NCBI GenBank assembly: GCA_027493615.1
Contig: JAOSKK010000001.1
Coordinates: 1 to 64,000 of the forward strand
Direction: 5' to 3'
DNA from: Verrucomicrobiota bacterium
Lineage (GTDB): Bacteria; Verrucomicrobiota; Verrucomicrobiia; Limisphaerales; J093
Length of the DNA stretch: 64,000 nt
The translations under genes were made by a program, and so were the position numbers. Below the pieces are notes generated by a model that was given only the letters and a program-made list of their open reading frames with translations, was not told the DNA's origin and did no database searches. Every line of letters starts with the position of its first letter. Positions within the stretch are counted from its first letter, which is position 1. Positions 63,757 to 64,000 of the stretch are shown piece after piece.

Positions 63757-64000
63757 TCAGGCGTACCGGTCGCCGCGATGCTCAGGCTTGAAGAACTCGT
63801 GCAGGAGGCGATCCACCTGGAGCAATCCCTGGCGCGTGATGGTGATGCGGTCGCCGTCGTCGCCGTTCGGCTGGAGGAAGCCCCCGTCGCGGAGCGTCGC
63901 CAGCGGGCCGGCAAAGCGGACACGCGGGTCCTCGCCAAACTTGCGGGTGAAATAGGCAGCGCTCACTGAGCCCAGCTTGAGCTGCAGGATGAACTCGCGG
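63757..64000 (-). CDS. C-terminal end of HemN/HemW-like coproporphyrinogen III oxidase-family protein (partial)
   Basis: The gene continues beyond the window. The visible 80 residues read REFILQLKLGSVSAAYFTRK, FGEDPRVRFAGPLATLRDGG and ITITRQGLLQVDRLLHEFF, ending PEHRGDRYA. This matches the C-terminal domain of radical SAM coproporphyrinogen oxidase-like proteins, where a short winged-helix segment ends in a (G)LL-x-x-D-x-L-L-x-x-FF-type helix. The SAM-cluster region is not in the window, so the identification rests on this tail only. It lies 55 bases upstream of mgtE on the same strand. Confidence 0.55.
   Translation of the reverse strand, partial: REFILQLKLGSVSAAYFTRKFGEDPRVRFAGPLATLRDGGFLQPNGDDGDRITITRQGLLQVDRLLHEFFKPEHRGDRYA

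Overview
The window is high-GC DNA that reads like a Verrucomicrobiota chromosome, most likely the Limisphaerales/Pedosphaera side of the phylum. This is inferred from gene content: a VPDGG-type C-terminal sorting signal, two prepilin-like secreted proteins with a C-terminal H-x-DG-type motif, Tat-exported Gfo/Idh/MocA oxidoreductases, large secreted LamG/PA14/beta-propeller proteins, a GH127 enzyme, and abundant short palindromic intergenic repeats. No marker gene in the window proves the taxonomy.

Layout. 1-3030: mobile DNA, with an IS630-type transposase remnant and a group II intron (RT/maturase plus a recognisable domain V). 3486-7207: a short operon of M20 peptidase, glycosyltransferase and polysaccharide flippase. 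7303-10591: AMMECR1 protein, a DUF2007-like protein overlapping a GlcD-like FAD oxidase, and a ZIP metal transporter. 11016-11092: tRNA-Arg(TCT). 11132-15672: a secreted glycoside hydrolase bracketed by inverted-repeat miniature elements, then two convergent prepilin-like genes. 15947-23835: CstA-type transporter, ABC exporter, secreted beta-propeller, SYLF-domain protein and a Tat-exported Gfo/Idh/MocA protein. 23912-28385: serine hydrolase, xylose-isomerase-like TIM barrel protein, a small conserved protein and MoaA. 28539-39795: large secreted proteins, interrupted at 32400-33290 by a scar of IS1380 and ArgS fragments and by a 34-unit CT microsatellite. 40132-44629: LpxD, radical SAM/SPASM protein, zinc alcohol dehydrogenase and a PEP-CTERM-like protein. 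45483-50845: carbohydrate catabolism (two Gfo/Idh/MocA proteins, sugar-isomerase-like protein, NagB). 51385-58747: RNase III with a coupled zinc-ribbon gene, a secretion-associated protein, metallophosphoesterase, OmpA-like protein, ArgC and a VKOR-DsbA fusion. 59295-64000: a large LamG/PA14 secreted protein, MgtE, and the C-terminus of a HemN/HemW-like enzyme at the edge.

Two points shape how this should be read. First, well over half of the genes need one or more frame changes to restore family homology, and many of the breaks sit on runs of 4-6 G or C where adding one base repairs the frame. This includes housekeeping genes (argC, lpxD, moaA, mgtE), so most breaks are probably sequencing or assembly indels. 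I give one span per gene and state the frame changes. Second, the most interesting locus is at 33412-37837. An ATG is followed directly by a (CT)34 tract that would encode the Leu-Ser core of a signal peptide. At 34 units the start is out of frame with the large secreted protein, and at 33 units it is in frame. This has the architecture of a phase-variable contingency locus.
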